A stretch of 64,000 nucleotides of DNA from an uncultured Duodenibacillus sp. (GTDB lineage Bacteria > Pseudomonadota > Gammaproteobacteria > Burkholderiales > Burkholderiaceae_F). Positions within the stretch are counted from its first letter, which is position 1, and every line of letters begins with the position of its first letter. A program made the position numbers and the translations under genes. Of this stretch, positions 38,904 through 48,381 are shown in pieces. Location of the stretch: assembly GCA_944390145.1 (NCBI GenBank), contig CALXOY010000086.1, positions 1-64,000 on the forward strand, read 5' to 3'. Under the pieces are notes generated by a model. That model had not been told where the DNA came from and searched no databases. It worked only from the letters and a program-made list of their open reading frames with translations.

Positions 38904-40445
38904 ATGACACAGACAGAAGTTGACCGCCAGGAATACCTGCGTCGGATCTTGACGGCGCGCGTTTATGACGTTGCGCACGAGACGGCCCTTGACGAAGCCA
39001 AGCGTCTTTCGCTTCGCATCGGCAACAAGGTGCTGCTCAAGCGCGAGGACACCCAGCCCGTGTTTTCCTTCAAGTTGCGCGGCGCCTTCAACAAAATGGT
39101 GCACTTGAGCGCTGAAGAGCGTGCGCGCGGCGTCATCTGCGCCTCGGCGGGCAACCACGCCCAGGGGGTGGCGCTTGCCGCTCGGCGCCTTGGCTGCCGC
39201 GCTGTGATCGTGATGCCGGTGACGGCTCCTGCGCTCAAGGTTGAGGCGGTCCGCAATCTCGGCGGCGAAGTCGTGCTGGTTGGCGAAAGCTTTTCGGACG
39301 CGGCCGATCATGCCGCGAAGATGCAAAAGGAGGAGGGACTCACCTTCGTGCATCCTTTTGACGATCCGTATGTGATTGCCGGCCAGGGCACGATCGCCAT
39401 GGAGATTCTGCGTCAGTACCAGCCTTCCGACGGCAGCCGTCCCGATGCCATTTTTGTGCAGATCGGAGGAGGCGGACTTGCGGCGGGTGTGGCCACCTAC
39501 ATCAAGGCGATTTACCCCGACATCAAGGTTTTCGGCGTGGAAACCGTCGATTCCGACGCAATGAAGCGCTCCTTTGACGCAGGTGAAAACGTCACGCTCG
39601 ACGACGTTGGGCTTTTCAGCGACGGCACCGCCGTCAAGCGCGTGGGCGACGAAACGCTGCGGCTGTGCCGCGAGAATTTGGACGGCATCGTGCTGGTCGA
39701 CAGCGATGAAATCTGCGCCGCCATCAAGGACGTGTTTGAAGATACGCGCAGCATCGTCGAGCCCTCGGGCGCCCTGTCGCTTGCGGGCCTCAAGGCCTGG
39801 GCCCGCAAGGAGGGCGTCACCAACAAGACGCTTGTGGCCATCACTTCCGGCGCCAACATGAATTTCGACCGTCTGCGCTTTGTCTGCGAACGAGCCGAAT
39901 TCGGCGAAGACCGCGAGGCGGTTTTTGCCGTGACGATTCCCGAGGAGCGCGGCTCCTTCCGCCGTCTGTGCGGTCTGCTGGGCAACCGTGCGGTGACCGA
40001 ATTCAACTACCGCATGAGCGACTCCACCGACGCCTATATTTTTGTGGGCGTGCAGACGAGCAACGTGAACGACATCGCTGACATTGAGAAGTCCTTTAAG
40101 GAAGCGGGCTTTCCGGCGCTCAACCTCTCGCACGACGAACTGGCCAAGCTGCATCTGCGGCACATGGTGGGCGGGCACAGCAAGCTTGCTGTCAACGAAA
40201 AGCTCTATCGCTTTGAATTTCCGGAACGCCCGGGCGCGTTGATGAAGTTTCTGACGTCGCTCGCGCCGCAGTGGAACATTTCGCTTTTCCACTACCGCAA
40301 CAACGGTGCGGACTTCGGCCGCGTCTTTGCGGGCATCCAGGTGCCGCCGGAAGACAACAAGCTCTTTGAGCAGTTCCTGCAGACGCTCGGCTACAGGTAT
40401 TGGGATGAAACCGACAATCCGGCCTGCCGTTTCTTCCTGAGCTGA
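38904..40445 (+). CDS. ilvA: Threonine ammonia-lyase, biosynthetic
   Basis: A 513-residue PLP enzyme that deaminates threonine to 2-oxobutanoate for isoleucine. The PLP lysine is in FSFKLRGAFNKM (about Lys55). SAGNHAQGVALAA and the tetraglycine QIGGGGLAAG-type loop are present, and two C-terminal ACT-like domains begin near residue 330 (AVFAVTIPEERGSFRRLCGL; YRFEFPERPGALMKFL). This length and regulation match the feedback-controlled form (E. coli 514). A TATATT -10-like box lies about 50 nt upstream. Confidence 0.95.
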   Translation: MTQTEVDRQEYLRRILTARVYDVAHETALDEAKRLSLRIGNKVLLKREDTQPVFSFKLRGAFNKMVHLSAEERARGVICASAGNHAQGVALAARRLGCRAVIVMPVTAPALKVEAVRNLGGEVVLVGESFSDAADHAAKMQKEEGLTFVHPFDDPYVIAGQGTIAMEILRQYQPSDGSRPDAIFVQIGGGGLAAGVATYIKAIYPDIKVFGVETVDSDAMKRSFDAGENVTLDDVGLFSDGTAVKRVGDETLRLCRENLDGIVLVDSDEICAAIKDVFEDTRSIVEPSGALSLAGLKAWARKEGVTNKTLVAITSGANMNFDRLRFVCERAEFGEDREAVFAVTIPEERGSFRRLCGLLGNRAVTEFNYRMSDSTDAYIFVGVQTSNVNDIADIEKSFKEAGFPALNLSHDELAKLHLRHMVGGHSKLAVNEKLYRFEFPERPGALMKFLTSLAPQWNISLFHYRNNGADFGRVFAGIQVPPEDNKLFEQFLQTLGYRYWDETDNPACRFFLS

Positions 40446-40463
40446 TGCTTCCTTTCAGTTGAC

Positions 40464-40497
40464 GCAAATCGGGCCGCCCTCCGGCGCCCCGATTTGC
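40464..40497. terminator. Bidirectional hairpin between ilvA and the 84-aa gene
   Basis: GCAAATCGGG (40464-40473) and CCCGATTTGC (40488-40497) pair perfectly over 10 bp. It lies between convergent genes; flanking T-runs are weak, so strength is uncertain. Confidence 0.6.
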
Positions 40498-40513
40498 AAT
40501 GACCGCTTTGCCG

Positions 40514-40768
40514 TCAATTCGAGCCCGTGCGGATTAAATGCGGCGGCTCGCAGGGGCGGTCGACAAGCCGGTAGACGCCTGCTTCATCCTCCACAAGGTC
40601 GTAGTACCACTTGACGTTGCCCTTCATGTCCTCGAGCCGGACGGAAACCGGCAGATCGAGCTCGTCGAGGTTGTAGTTGATGAAGCTTTCCGCCTCAAAC
40701 GGAGTGGCGAAGTTTTCCCAGAAATCGTCGTATTCCACGATGACCTGAACCACAAGGTCGCGCCGCAT
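40514..40768 (-). CDS. Small acidic protein downstream of rlpA, unknown
   Basis: An 84-residue protein beginning MRRDLVVQVIVEYDDFWENF, with a beta-alpha-beta look and many Asp/Glu and aromatic residues. A near-perfect Shine-Dalgarno (AAAGGAGG) lies 5 nt before the ATG at 40768, which decides the start against a longer frame upstream. It begins 10 nt after the rlpA stop and is probably co-transcribed. I do not recognise a family. Confidence 0.7.
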   Translation of the reverse strand: MRRDLVVQVIVEYDDFWENFATPFEAESFINYNLDELDLPVSVRLEDMKGNVKWYYDLVEDEAGVYRLVDRPCEPPHLIRTGSN

Positions 40769-40778
40769 GACACCTCCT

Positions 40779-42029
40779 TTACTGGGCAACGGCAAAGGCC
40801 GGAGACCCCAGCCTGTCGGACACGGTGCGGGCAAACTGACTTGCCTCATCCTTGGTGGCGAAGCTGCCGGACAGAACCTTCCAGACTTTGCCTGTATCCA
40901 CCACGCGCACCGTGGCGTTTGCCACCGTCGAAAGCATCATTTCAGCATGAGCGGCCGCCTGCCGGGCGTTTTCCTGCACGCCGTAGGCGCCGATTTGAAC
41001 GGCCCACAGCTCGGTTGAGGCCGGCGGCGTTTGCACCGCAGACGGCGTCGGCGCCGGCTGCGCAGCAACAATGGCGCCCATGGCATCGCTTGAGGCCGCA
41101 TTCTCCGCATTTTCAACCGGGATGGAAAGCGTCACGGAAACCTGGTTGGCGTACTGTTGATCCTCAAGCGTTGTCCGCATGACGTCCTGTCGGGCTGGGG
41201 CCGCAGCAGCCGGGGCGGCGTAAGCGGTTGAGGCCGCGGCTGCAGTCGACGGCACAACAGTGCGGGGGGCGGGCTGCGGAGCGGAGGCTGTTTGCGCGGG
41301 CGCAGCTGAAGGAACGCTTGAGCGCTGCGGGGCCGCGTAAACGATTTGCACGGGAGCCGGTGAGGCGGCCTGAGACGTTGTGGTGCTTTGCCGTTGAACC
41401 GGTGCGGCGGACGCGGTGCGGACGGTTTTGTTCTCGGCCACAACGGCGCTCGTTGAGGTTGCCGACGGAATGCGGCCGGCGGCAATGTCGCGGCGCGTGA
41501 TGCGCTCGACGCGCACCTTGGCCGTTCCCTGCTTGACGTAACCGAGCTTGACGGCGCCGGCATAGCTCAGATCAATGATGCGTCCGTGCAAAAAGGGGCC
41601 GCGGTCGTTGACGCGCACGATGATGGAGCGGTCGTTTTCCAGGTTGGTGACTTTGGCGTAGCTCGGCAGCTCCATGGTGGGGTGCGCCGCCGTCATGGCA
41701 TGCATGTCGTAGATCTCCCCGATGGAGGTCTTTTTGCCGTGAAACTGCTTGCCGTACCAGCTCGCAGTGCCCACCTGCGTCATGGGCTGATCGCCGGTGA
41801 CGGGGTAATAACGCTTGCCCAGAACCGTGTAGGGGCGGTTGGCCCATTTATTGGGCTCCTCGATTTTCAGCTCGATTTCGTCGTCGCCCCAGGTGATGAG
41901 CTTGGTTTGAAAGAGCCCCGGGGGGCCGTCGTTTCCGTAGTAGCCGTTGGAGTTGGACGACGAGCACCCCGCCGCGGCCGCCAGGGCACACAGCATGATG
42001 CATTGCAAAAAGAGCTTCGTCTTGGACAT
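40779..42029 (-). CDS. rlpA: RlpA-type septal lytic transglycosylase lipoprotein with SPOR domain
   Basis: A 416-residue lipoprotein: signal peptide with lipobox AAAGC (Cys22), then a double-psi beta-barrel with GTASWYGKQFHGKKTSIGE and VRVNDRGPFLHGRIIDLS. A linker rich in Ala, Pro, Gln and Ser follows (about 190-335), and a C-terminal SPOR domain begins ELWAVQIGAYGVQENARQAA. In Pseudomonas, RlpA cleaves peptidoglycan strands without stem peptides and helps daughter cells separate. The catalytic-type Glu and Asp positions are kept. Confidence 0.9.
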   Translation of the reverse strand: MSKTKLFLQCIMLCALAAAAGCSSSNSNGYYGNDGPPGLFQTKLITWGDDEIELKIEEPNKWANRPYTVLGKRYYPVTGDQPMTQVGTASWYGKQFHGKKTSIGEIYDMHAMTAAHPTMELPSYAKVTNLENDRSIIVRVNDRGPFLHGRIIDLSYAGAVKLGYVKQGTAKVRVERITRRDIAAGRIPSATSTSAVVAENKTVRTASAAPVQRQSTTTSQAASPAPVQIVYAAPQRSSVPSAAPAQTASAPQPAPRTVVPSTAAAASTAYAAPAAAAPARQDVMRTTLEDQQYANQVSVTLSIPVENAENAASSDAMGAIVAAQPAPTPSAVQTPPASTELWAVQIGAYGVQENARQAAAHAEMMLSTVANATVRVVDTGKVWKVLSGSFATKDEASQFARTVSDRLGSPAFAVAQ

Positions 42030-42375
42030 GGACGTCTGAGCAAGGAAAATCGTATGAATTCAAAGGATCAGCCAACTATAGCGTATTGCATTCAAGGGAT
42101 TTGCAACGGAATTTTTCGGGCTTTGCCGTCAAGCGGCGGGTGCTGCCGGCGCAGCCTTTTCCCGGGAAGGCGGCTTGGGGGCTGACGCCTTGAAGCGCCG
42201 CAGGATGGGGCCTTCGGCGTCTTCAAATCAATTTGCCGGTACGTTAATATTCACAGATTGCCGCGGAGCCCTCCCTGATGGATCTTTGAGGGGACGCCGC
42301 GGCGCGCTTTTGACGGCGGCACGCCGCTTGCCGCCCACACGAGATTTTCCGCCCGCTTTTTCAGGATTTACAGAG
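42030..42375. promoter_or_regulatory. rlpA-gatC divergent intergenic region
   Basis: A 346-bp spacer that must hold promoters for both directions. I see a TATAGT-like -10 for rlpA (42074-42079 on the minus strand) and an AT patch TAATATTC near 42246 that could serve gatCAB. No strong hairpin with T-run, no RNA gene and no credible ORF were recognised. The frame upstream of gatC is open but not conserved-looking. Confidence 0.35.
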
Positions 42376-42663
42376 ATGTCCCTTGATTTGGACGATGTTT
42401 ATCGTATTGCGGAGCTTGCGCACGTCGGCATCAATGAGGATGCGGCAAAGCGCATGCAGGCCGAATTAAACGATATTTTCAAGATGATTGAGCGCATTCA
42501 GGCTGTCGACACCGAAGGCGTCGAGCCCATGATGCACCCCCACGACGGCGTCCAGCGCCTGCGCGAAGACAAGGTGGTCTTTGGCAACGACCGTGCAGAA
42601 AACATGAAAAACGCCCCCGAGGAGTACGAGGGGTTGTTCCTGGTGCCGCAGGTGATTGAGTAA
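42376..42663 (+). CDS. gatC: Asp/Glu-tRNA amidotransferase subunit C
   Basis: A 95-residue protein: [20 protein letters not shown] at the start and [20 protein letters not shown] later, the usual GatC pattern. GatC clamps GatA and GatB in the enzyme that converts misacylated Glu-tRNAGln (and Asp-tRNAAsn) to the amide form. The frame is open for 67 codons further upstream, but family length sets the ATG at 42376. First gene of gatCAB. Confidence 0.93.
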   Translation: MSLDLDDVYRIAELAHVGINEDAAKRMQAELNDIFKMIERIQAVDTEGVEPMMHPHDGVQRLREDKVVFGNDRAENMKNAPEEYEGLFLVPQVIE

Positions 42664-42679
42664 AAAGGACACCCGAAGA

Positions 42680-44137
42680 ATGCAACCGACAACTTTCAGC
42701 ACTGTGGCCGAGCTCTCCCGCGCCCTGGCCGCACGCCAGGTGAGCGCCGTTGAACTTGCGCAGGACTATCTTGCAAAGATCGAGGCTCACAAGGAGCTCA
42801 ACTGTTTCCTGGATGTCCGCCCCGACGTTACGCTCGAGCAGGCCCGCGAGGCCGACAAGCGCATTGCCGAGGGGACGGCCACCCGGCTTACCGGCATTCC
42901 CATCGCCCACAAGGATATTTTCGTCACCCGCCGCTGGGCCTCCACGGCGGCCAGCCGCATGCTTGAGGGCTACATGAGCCCCTTTGACGCCGCCGTCGTC
43001 CGCAAGCTTGATCAGGCGGGCATGGTGACGCTGGGCAAGCTCAACTGCGATGAGTTCGCCATGGGCTCGGCCAATGAAAATTCCGCCTACGGCAAGGTTC
43101 TCAACCCTTGGGACGCCAACGCTGTTCCGGGCGGCAGCTCCGGCGGCTCCTCGGCCTGCGTTGCGGCAGGACTTGCGCCGATTGCCACGGCAACCGATAC
43201 GGGCGGCTCGATTCGTGAACCGGCGGCTTTCTGCGGCGTCACGGGCTTGAAGCCCACGTACGGCCGTCCGAGCCGTCTGGGCATGATTGCCTTTGCGTCG
43301 TCATTGGACACGGCCGGCCTCATGGCGCACACCGCCGAAGACATCGCCTGGGTGCTGGGCGACATGGTGGGCTTTGAACCCTGGGACTCCACGAGCGAAA
43401 ACAAGCCTGCCGAGGACTTCACCCGTGATTTGAACAAGGGCGTCAAGGGGCTGAAAATCGGTGTGCCGCGCGCCTGGTTCGCCGACAAGCTCGACGGCGA
43501 ATGCGCCGCGGCAATCGAATCGGTGATTGACTCCTACCGCAGCCAGGGCGCCGAAATCGTCGACATCGAACTGCCGACGGCCGACCTCGGCGTTCCCGTT
43601 TACTACGTTGTCGCCTGCGCCGAAGCCAGCTCAAACCTCTCGCGCTTTGACGGCGTGCGCTACGGCTACCGCGCCAAGGAGTACGAGGGCATCCAGGACA
43701 TGATCAAGAGAAGCCGCGACGAAGGCTTTGGCGACGAACCCAAGCGCCGCATTCTGATCGGCACCTATGTGCTGTCGCACGGCTACTACGACGCCTACTA
43801 CATCAAGGCGCAGAAGGTGCGCCGCCTGATTGCCCGGGAGTTTGACCGTGCCTTTGAAAAGGTGGACGCCATCATCAGTCCGGTGACGACCTCCACGGCA
43901 TACGACTTCGGCGCCAAGAGCGATCCGGTGTCGGCCTATCTGTGCGACCTCTACACCGTGCCGATGTCGCTGGCAGGTCTTCCCTGCATGAGCATGCCTT
44001 GCGGCATTCACTCCAACGGCCGTCCGATCGGCGTACAGATCACCTGCGCGCGTTTTAACGAGGCCAAGATGCTCGGCATTGCGCATGCCTGGCAGCAGGC
44101 CACCGACTGGCATTTGCGTCACCCCGAAGGTTTTTAG
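42680..44137 (+). CDS. gatA: Asp/Glu-tRNA amidotransferase subunit A
   Basis: A 485-residue amidase-signature enzyme that releases ammonia from glutamine. The Ser-cisSer-Lys triad is visible: Lys in PIAHKDIF, cis-Ser in GGSSGGSSA, and the nucleophilic Ser in [12 protein letters not shown] prefer the ATG at 42680 ([12 protein letters not shown]) to an in-frame TTG at 42656 that overlaps gatC. The family length is about 485. Confidence 0.96.
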   Translation: MQPTTFSTVAELSRALAARQVSAVELAQDYLAKIEAHKELNCFLDVRPDVTLEQAREADKRIAEGTATRLTGIPIAHKDIFVTRRWASTAASRMLEGYMSPFDAAVVRKLDQAGMVTLGKLNCDEFAMGSANENSAYGKVLNPWDANAVPGGSSGGSSACVAAGLAPIATATDTGGSIREPAAFCGVTGLKPTYGRPSRLGMIAFASSLDTAGLMAHTAEDIAWVLGDMVGFEPWDSTSENKPAEDFTRDLNKGVKGLKIGVPRAWFADKLDGECAAAIESVIDSYRSQGAEIVDIELPTADLGVPVYYVVACAEASSNLSRFDGVRYGYRAKEYEGIQDMIKRSRDEGFGDEPKRRILIGTYVLSHGYYDAYYIKAQKVRRLIAREFDRAFEKVDAIISPVTTSTAYDFGAKSDPVSAYLCDLYTVPMSLAGLPCMSMPCGIHSNGRPIGVQITCARFNEAKMLGIAHAWQQATDWHLRHPEGF

Positions 44138-44158
44138 TCGAGGAGCTCGAGAAACATC

Positions 44159-45610
44159 ATGCAATGGGAAGTTGTTATCGGACTGGAGACGCATGTCCAG
44201 CTCTCCACTGATTCGAAGATTTTTTCGGGCGCCAGCACGCACTTCGGAGCCGAGCCCAACACACAGGCCTGCTACATCGACCTGGCGCTGCCGGGGGCGC
44301 TTCCGGTGCTAAACCGCGGCGCCGTGGAACGCGGCGCAAAGTTCGGTTTTGCCATCGGAGCCGAAGTGGCCAAGCGTTCCGTGTTTGACCGCAAGAATTA
44401 CTTTTACCCCGATCTGCCCAAGGGCTATCAGATCAGCCAGTTCGAGCATCCGATCGTCAAGGGCGGCAAGGTGACCTTCCGCGTCGAACCCAAAGAGGGC
44501 GAACCGTATGTGAAGACCATCAATCTCACGCGCGCCCACCTTGAAGAGGACGCCGGAAAGAGCAATCACGGCGTTGTGGCCTACAAGTCCGGCATGGACT
44601 TAAACCGTGCGGGCACCCCGCTGCTGGAGATTGTGACCGAACCGGAATTGAGAAGTTCCGCTGAAGCCGTCGGCTACGCCAAGGCGCTGCACGCGTTGGT
44701 GGTCTGGCTTGGCATTTCCCGCGGCAACATGCAGGAGGGCAATTTCCGCTGCGACGCCAACGTCTCCGTGCGCCCGATGGGCAGCACGGAATTCGGCACG
44801 CGCTGCGAAATCAAAAACCTCAACTCCTTCAAGTTCCTGCAGGAAGCTATCGACTACGAAGTCGCCCGTCAGATCGAACTCATTGAAAGCGGCGGAAAGG
44901 TGGTGCAGGCCACGCGACTGTACGACCCCGACACGGGCGAAACCCGGGAAATGCGCACCAAGGAAGACTCCATGGACTACCGCTACTTCCCGGATCCGGA
45001 TCTGCTGCCCTGCGTGCTCACCGACGAGGACATGGAACGGATCCGCGCTGAAATGCCGGAGCTGCCGGACGCAATGCGTGAGCGCTTTGTTCGCGAGATG
45101 GGCTTGAGCGAATACGACGCAGCTGTGCTCACCTCGAGCAAGGACGTGGCCGACTACTTCTGCGCTTTGTCCGCAGTGGCGCCTGACAAGAAGATCGCCG
45201 CCAACTGGGTGATGGGCGAAGTGGCGGCAAACGTCAACGCCTGCGAGGGCATGACGTACGCGCAGGCCCCCGTCACGGCGGCAAAGCTTGCCGACATCCT
45301 CAAGCGTCTTGCTGACGGCACGATCAACGGCAAGGGCGCCAAGCGCATCTTCTCGCTGATCTGGGAAGGAGCGCAGGAGACGGTTGACGCGCTCATCGAG
45401 AAGGAGGGCTTGAAGCAGATTTCCGACAGCTCGGCCATCGAAGCGGTGATTGACGAGGTGCTGGCTAACAACGACAAGATGGTGCAAGAGTACAAGGCCG
45501 GCAAGCAGAAGGCCTTCAATGCACTCATCGGTCAGTGCATGAAGGCCACCCGCGGCAAGGCCAACCCCAAACAGGTCAACGAAATCCTCTCCAAGAAACT
45601 CAACGGATGA
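44159..45610 (+). CDS. gatB: Asp/Glu-tRNA amidotransferase subunit B
   Basis: A 483-residue kinase/transamidase subunit. It starts [20 protein letters not shown], with [33 protein letters not shown] and [12 protein letters not shown], all GatB hallmarks, and a C-terminal YqeY-like helical tail ([19 protein letters not shown]). GatB phosphorylates the side-chain carboxylate of the misacylated tRNA. The stop codon overlaps the next gene's start (ATGA). Confidence 0.96.
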   Translation: MQWEVVIGLETHVQLSTDSKIFSGASTHFGAEPNTQACYIDLALPGALPVLNRGAVERGAKFGFAIGAEVAKRSVFDRKNYFYPDLPKGYQISQFEHPIVKGGKVTFRVEPKEGEPYVKTINLTRAHLEEDAGKSNHGVVAYKSGMDLNRAGTPLLEIVTEPELRSSAEAVGYAKALHALVVWLGISRGNMQEGNFRCDANVSVRPMGSTEFGTRCEIKNLNSFKFLQEAIDYEVARQIELIESGGKVVQATRLYDPDTGETREMRTKEDSMDYRYFPDPDLLPCVLTDEDMERIRAEMPELPDAMRERFVREMGLSEYDAAVLTSSKDVADYFCALSAVAPDKKIAANWVMGEVAANVNACEGMTYAQAPVTAAKLADILKRLADGTINGKGAKRIFSLIWEGAQETVDALIEKEGLKQISDSSAIEAVIDEVLANNDKMVQEYKAGKQKAFNALIGQCMKATRGKANPKQVNEILSKKLNG

Positions 45611-46038
45611 GGCCGCTTCCGGCAAATAAAGTGCGCTTTCTGCAGGCTTTGCGGGAGGTGCACTTTTTTGACCTCACGCGTTTGGGCCGCCTTGGCCGGG
45701 CGGCTTTCTGGTCTGCGCTGCTTGCGCACTTCTTCTTTTTGTCCGTCCTTTTCATCGTGCCGTTTGAAACGGCCTACCAGCTGCAGCTGGCACCGGACTC
45801 GGGCTTTGTGCTTTTTTGGATGAACCTTTTTGCCGCCTCAGCGCTTGCCTCGCTGCTGCCCATCAAGCGGCTGGCGGTGAGACGGCTGCATGACGCCGGG
45901 TTTTCCGGCTGGTGGCTGTGGCTCATTGCGGTGCCCTATGTTGGCTGGGCTGCACTGCTTATCCTGCTCATTTTGCCGAGCTCCGCCTTTCCCAACCGGT
46001 TTGACCGCTTCGCCGATCCTGAAGTCAGACGGAGGTAG
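45607..46038 (+). CDS. DUF805 family membrane protein
   Basis: A 143-residue protein with three or four membrane helices and the family pattern [17 protein letters not shown], followed by [21 protein letters not shown]. The ATG at 45607 overlaps the gatB stop as ATGA, with CAACGG upstream, so it is translationally coupled to gatB. DUF805 proteins have no established function. Apparently an addition to the gatCAB operon in this lineage. Confidence 0.85.
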   Translation: MRPLPANKVRFLQALREVHFFDLTRLGRLGRAAFWSALLAHFFFLSVLFIVPFETAYQLQLAPDSGFVLFWMNLFAASALASLLPIKRLAVRRLHDAGFSGWWLWLIAVPYVGWAALLILLILPSSAFPNRFDRFADPEVRRR

Positions 46039-46042
46039 GAAA

Positions 46043-46073
46043 GCCGGCCTACCGGACGGTGCGGCAGGCCGGC
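46043..46073. terminator. Hairpin between convergent DUF805 and cytochrome genes
   Basis: GCCGGCCT (46043-46050) pairs with AGGCCGGC (46066-46073). It is in the convergent gap, so a bidirectional terminator is likely, though T-runs are lacking. Confidence 0.5.
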
Positions 46074-46088
46074 CTGAAGATCAATGCG

Positions 46089-46433
46089 CTACGGAACCTT
46101 CGGGAAGTCGAACTTGTGGCACTGGGCGCAGTAGTTGACCGTCGGTTCATGCATCATGTGGCAGAGCGTGCAGTCGCCGTTGTGCGGGGCGGCGTGGGGG
46201 TTGGGCTTCAGTTTTTCCGTCTTCTTGGCAACGGCGGCCTTCGGATGGCACTTGATGCAGGTGTTCTCATCCGGGTAGACGGGGTTGTTCATATCCGGCC
46301 CGTGGCACATCTGGCAGGAAACGCCGCGGGCGACGTGGCGGTCCGAGCCGAACTTCTCCGCTGCGCCGGCCGCGCCGCAGGCGATGAAGGATGCAAGGCC
46401 AAGCGAAATCAAAAGCGTCTTTGCAAAAGACAT
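46089..46433 (-). CDS. Periplasmic tetraheme cytochrome c
   Basis: A 114-residue protein with a signal peptide (to about Ala26) and four CxxCH sites: CQMCH, CIKCH, CTLCH and CAQCH. Extra His residues can serve as distal ligands. This is the small tetraheme domain that in Shewanella Fcc3 is fused to the fumarate-reducing flavoprotein; here it is a separate gene after the flavoprotein, 133 nt away. It likely passes electrons from the quinol pool via a membrane donor not in the window. AGGAG lies 7 nt before the ATG. Confidence 0.92.
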   Translation of the reverse strand: MSFAKTLLISLGLASFIACGAAGAAEKFGSDRHVARGVSCQMCHGPDMNNPVYPDENTCIKCHPKAAVAKKTEKLKPNPHAAPHNGDCTLCHMMHEPTVNYCAQCHKFDFPKVP

Positions 46434-46531
46434 TGGAAACTCCTGATTGTCTGGTTCTTTGAGTATCGGGGCACACGCCTCCCCTGTCCGGCTTCTTGCA
46501 AAGCGGACCTGGGAAGCATGAATGGGAAAAT

Positions 46532-46552
46532 GAGGGCTGGACGCCAGCCCTC
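46532..46552 (-). terminator. Hairpin between flavoprotein and cytochrome genes
   Basis: GAGGGCTGG (46532-46540) and CCAGCCCTC (46544-46552) pair perfectly over 9 bp with a 3-nt loop. On the minus strand ATTTTCCC follows, a weak U-tract. It may cause partial termination, setting more flavoprotein than cytochrome. Confidence 0.55.
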
Positions 46553-46566
46553 GGGATGCCGCCGGA

Positions 46567-48081
46567 TTACTTGCCGGCAGCCGTACGAGCGGCCGTGCGG
46601 CCGAAGATGATGCAGTCGGCCACGGCCACGGTGCCCAGACGCACCATGCCGTGCACGCCGCCGGTGATTTCGCCGGCAGCGTAAAGGCCGGGGATGACCT
46701 CGCCGCGGGCGTTTTCAACCTGGGCCTTCTCGTTGATCACCAGACCGCCCATGCAGTGGTGCACGCGCGGCCACAGGCGGCAGACATAGAAGGGGCCGTC
46801 GCCGTTGGGCACGGCATCCTTGAACATCATGCAGTTGAAGTCCGGATCCTTCTGCGCCTTGATGTAGCTGTCGAACTTCTCGTTGGTCTTCTTGAGCTCG
46901 TCGTACGGGACCTTGTAGGTGTCGGCAAGTTCCTTGAGGTTGGCGACCTTCTTCACGACGCCGCTCTTGAGAGCGCGTTCGAACATTTCCGGCGTCATGT
47001 TCTTGCCGATGATCTTGTTCTGGGCGTTCTTTTCGCCGATATAGATCAGGGTCGGATGGCCGATGGCAACGATGGCGTCGGCGCGCACCTTGCGGTTGCC
47101 GGTTTCCTGAATGAAGCGCTTGCCGGTGGCCGGATCAACCATCAGGCCGTAGCCGACGGCAGGTTCCACGAAAAGCGGAGCCATGCCGAAGCCGGTTTCC
47201 TCGGGGCTGGTCCAGGGGCCAAGCTGAATCCAGTCCATCTGGATCGTGTTGGCGCCGATCATCTGGGCGGCCTGCAGGGCTTCGCCGGTGGCGCCCGGGT
47301 GGTTGGTGGAGCCGAACTTCTCGTTTAAGCGCGGATCGTGCTCCATGCGCATCTTGACGTTCTGGCTGAAGCCGCCGGCGGCAAGCAGCACGCCCTTGGT
47401 GGCGCGGTAGTAGGCAACCTTGCCGGACTTTTCACGGCCGAAGCGATAGTTTTCGCGGACCTTGACGCCGAGCACGGCGCCCTTGTCGTCGACCACGAGA
47501 TCGTCAACGATCGTGCGCAGCTGAACGGGAATGCCGTATTCCTGGCACTTCTTGTACATCGGGTTGATGAAGCCGGAGCCGGAGTTGTTCGTCACGGCAT
47601 GGCTGCGGGGAACGGAGTGTCCGCCGTGGAAGGTCACGGCCTTGAACTTCACGCCGACCTTCTTGAGCCATTCGTAGTTTTCGACGCAGTTGTCGGCGAT
47701 GTGACGGGCCAGTTCCGGATGAGCCAGACCACCGCCGGCTTTCACGATGTCTTTAAAGAGCAGGTCGGGGGAGTCCTTGATGCCGGCGGCCTTTTGCATA
47801 TCGGTGCCGGCTGCGGCCACGGCGCCGCCGTTGATGATGGAGTTGCCGCCGTAGGTGGGCATCTTGTCGATCACAAGCACGTTCTTGATGCCCTGCTCGT
47901 GGGCTTCAATGGCTGCGCCCAGACCGGCAAAACCCGTGCCGACGATCAGAAAGTCCACCGTCTTGTTCCACTTTTCGGGGGCTTTCACCGTCTGTGCAAG
48001 AACGGGGGCGGATACAACACCGGCGGCGCCGGCGGCGGCCAGAGAGCCGAGGAAGCTGCGGCGGGAAAGTTGACTGGTCAC
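46567..48081 (-). CDS. Tat-exported fumarate-reductase-like flavoprotein
   Basis: A 504-residue FAD protein with a twin-arginine signal (SRRSFLGSLAAAGAAG). FAD motifs are DFLIVGTGFAGLGAA, GGNSIINGGAVAAAGT and GLYAAGEITGGVHG. Fcc3-type active-site elements remain: an Arg in GKRFIQETGNRK, equivalent to the acid/base Arg of flavocytochrome c, HH in PRVHHCMGGL, and Arg in GMVRLG. But the usual NRLGGNA has become VRLGTVA, and FHGGHSVPRSH lies over the substrate pocket. It probably reduces an enoate or similar acceptor, with the tetraheme cytochrome as donor. Substrate unknown. GTG start with AGGAG upstream. Confidence 0.88.
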   Translation of the reverse strand: MTSQLSRRSFLGSLAAAGAAGVVSAPVLAQTVKAPEKWNKTVDFLIVGTGFAGLGAAIEAHEQGIKNVLVIDKMPTYGGNSIINGGAVAAAGTDMQKAAGIKDSPDLLFKDIVKAGGGLAHPELARHIADNCVENYEWLKKVGVKFKAVTFHGGHSVPRSHAVTNNSGSGFINPMYKKCQEYGIPVQLRTIVDDLVVDDKGAVLGVKVRENYRFGREKSGKVAYYRATKGVLLAAGGFSQNVKMRMEHDPRLNEKFGSTNHPGATGEALQAAQMIGANTIQMDWIQLGPWTSPEETGFGMAPLFVEPAVGYGLMVDPATGKRFIQETGNRKVRADAIVAIGHPTLIYIGEKNAQNKIIGKNMTPEMFERALKSGVVKKVANLKELADTYKVPYDELKKTNEKFDSYIKAQKDPDFNCMMFKDAVPNGDGPFYVCRLWPRVHHCMGGLVINEKAQVENARGEVIPGLYAAGEITGGVHGMVRLGTVAVADCIIFGRTAARTAAGK

Positions 48082-48306
48082 TTTATTTCTCCTTCACTTT
48101 GAACGTTTTTTCTGGTTCATTCGGTCGGTTGGATATGCTTTTTTCTCAACTGTCGAAAAAAGTGTAGGACTAGTTAAAAATGATTGGTACCCGCGCATAA
48201 ATAGGTGAGATCAGGGGTTTTTACTGAGTAAAAAACCGGAAACGGCATCTTTTTAAAAGAAAATCTGTTCGGAAAGCTCGGTCGAGATACTTCTTTCGGG
48301 TTAGAC

Positions 48307-48345
48307 GAAAAAAAACGCGCACTCCCCATCTGCAGGAAGTGCGCG
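48307..48345 (-). terminator. Strong intrinsic terminator of the porin gene
   Basis: On the minus strand CGCGCACTTCC pairs with GGGAGTGCGCG (48316-48345, 11 bp with one G-U), followed by eight T residues (48308-48315). It isolates porin mRNA from the flavoprotein gene downstream. Confidence 0.93.
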
Positions 48346-48381
48346 CTGCTGGCTAAACGCTTAAGGAAGCGGACCAGCCGG

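Noticed and set aside
38877..40292. 471-codon minus-strand frame opposite ilvA
   Set aside because: Same effect; ilvA on the plus strand has all PLP and ACT motifs.
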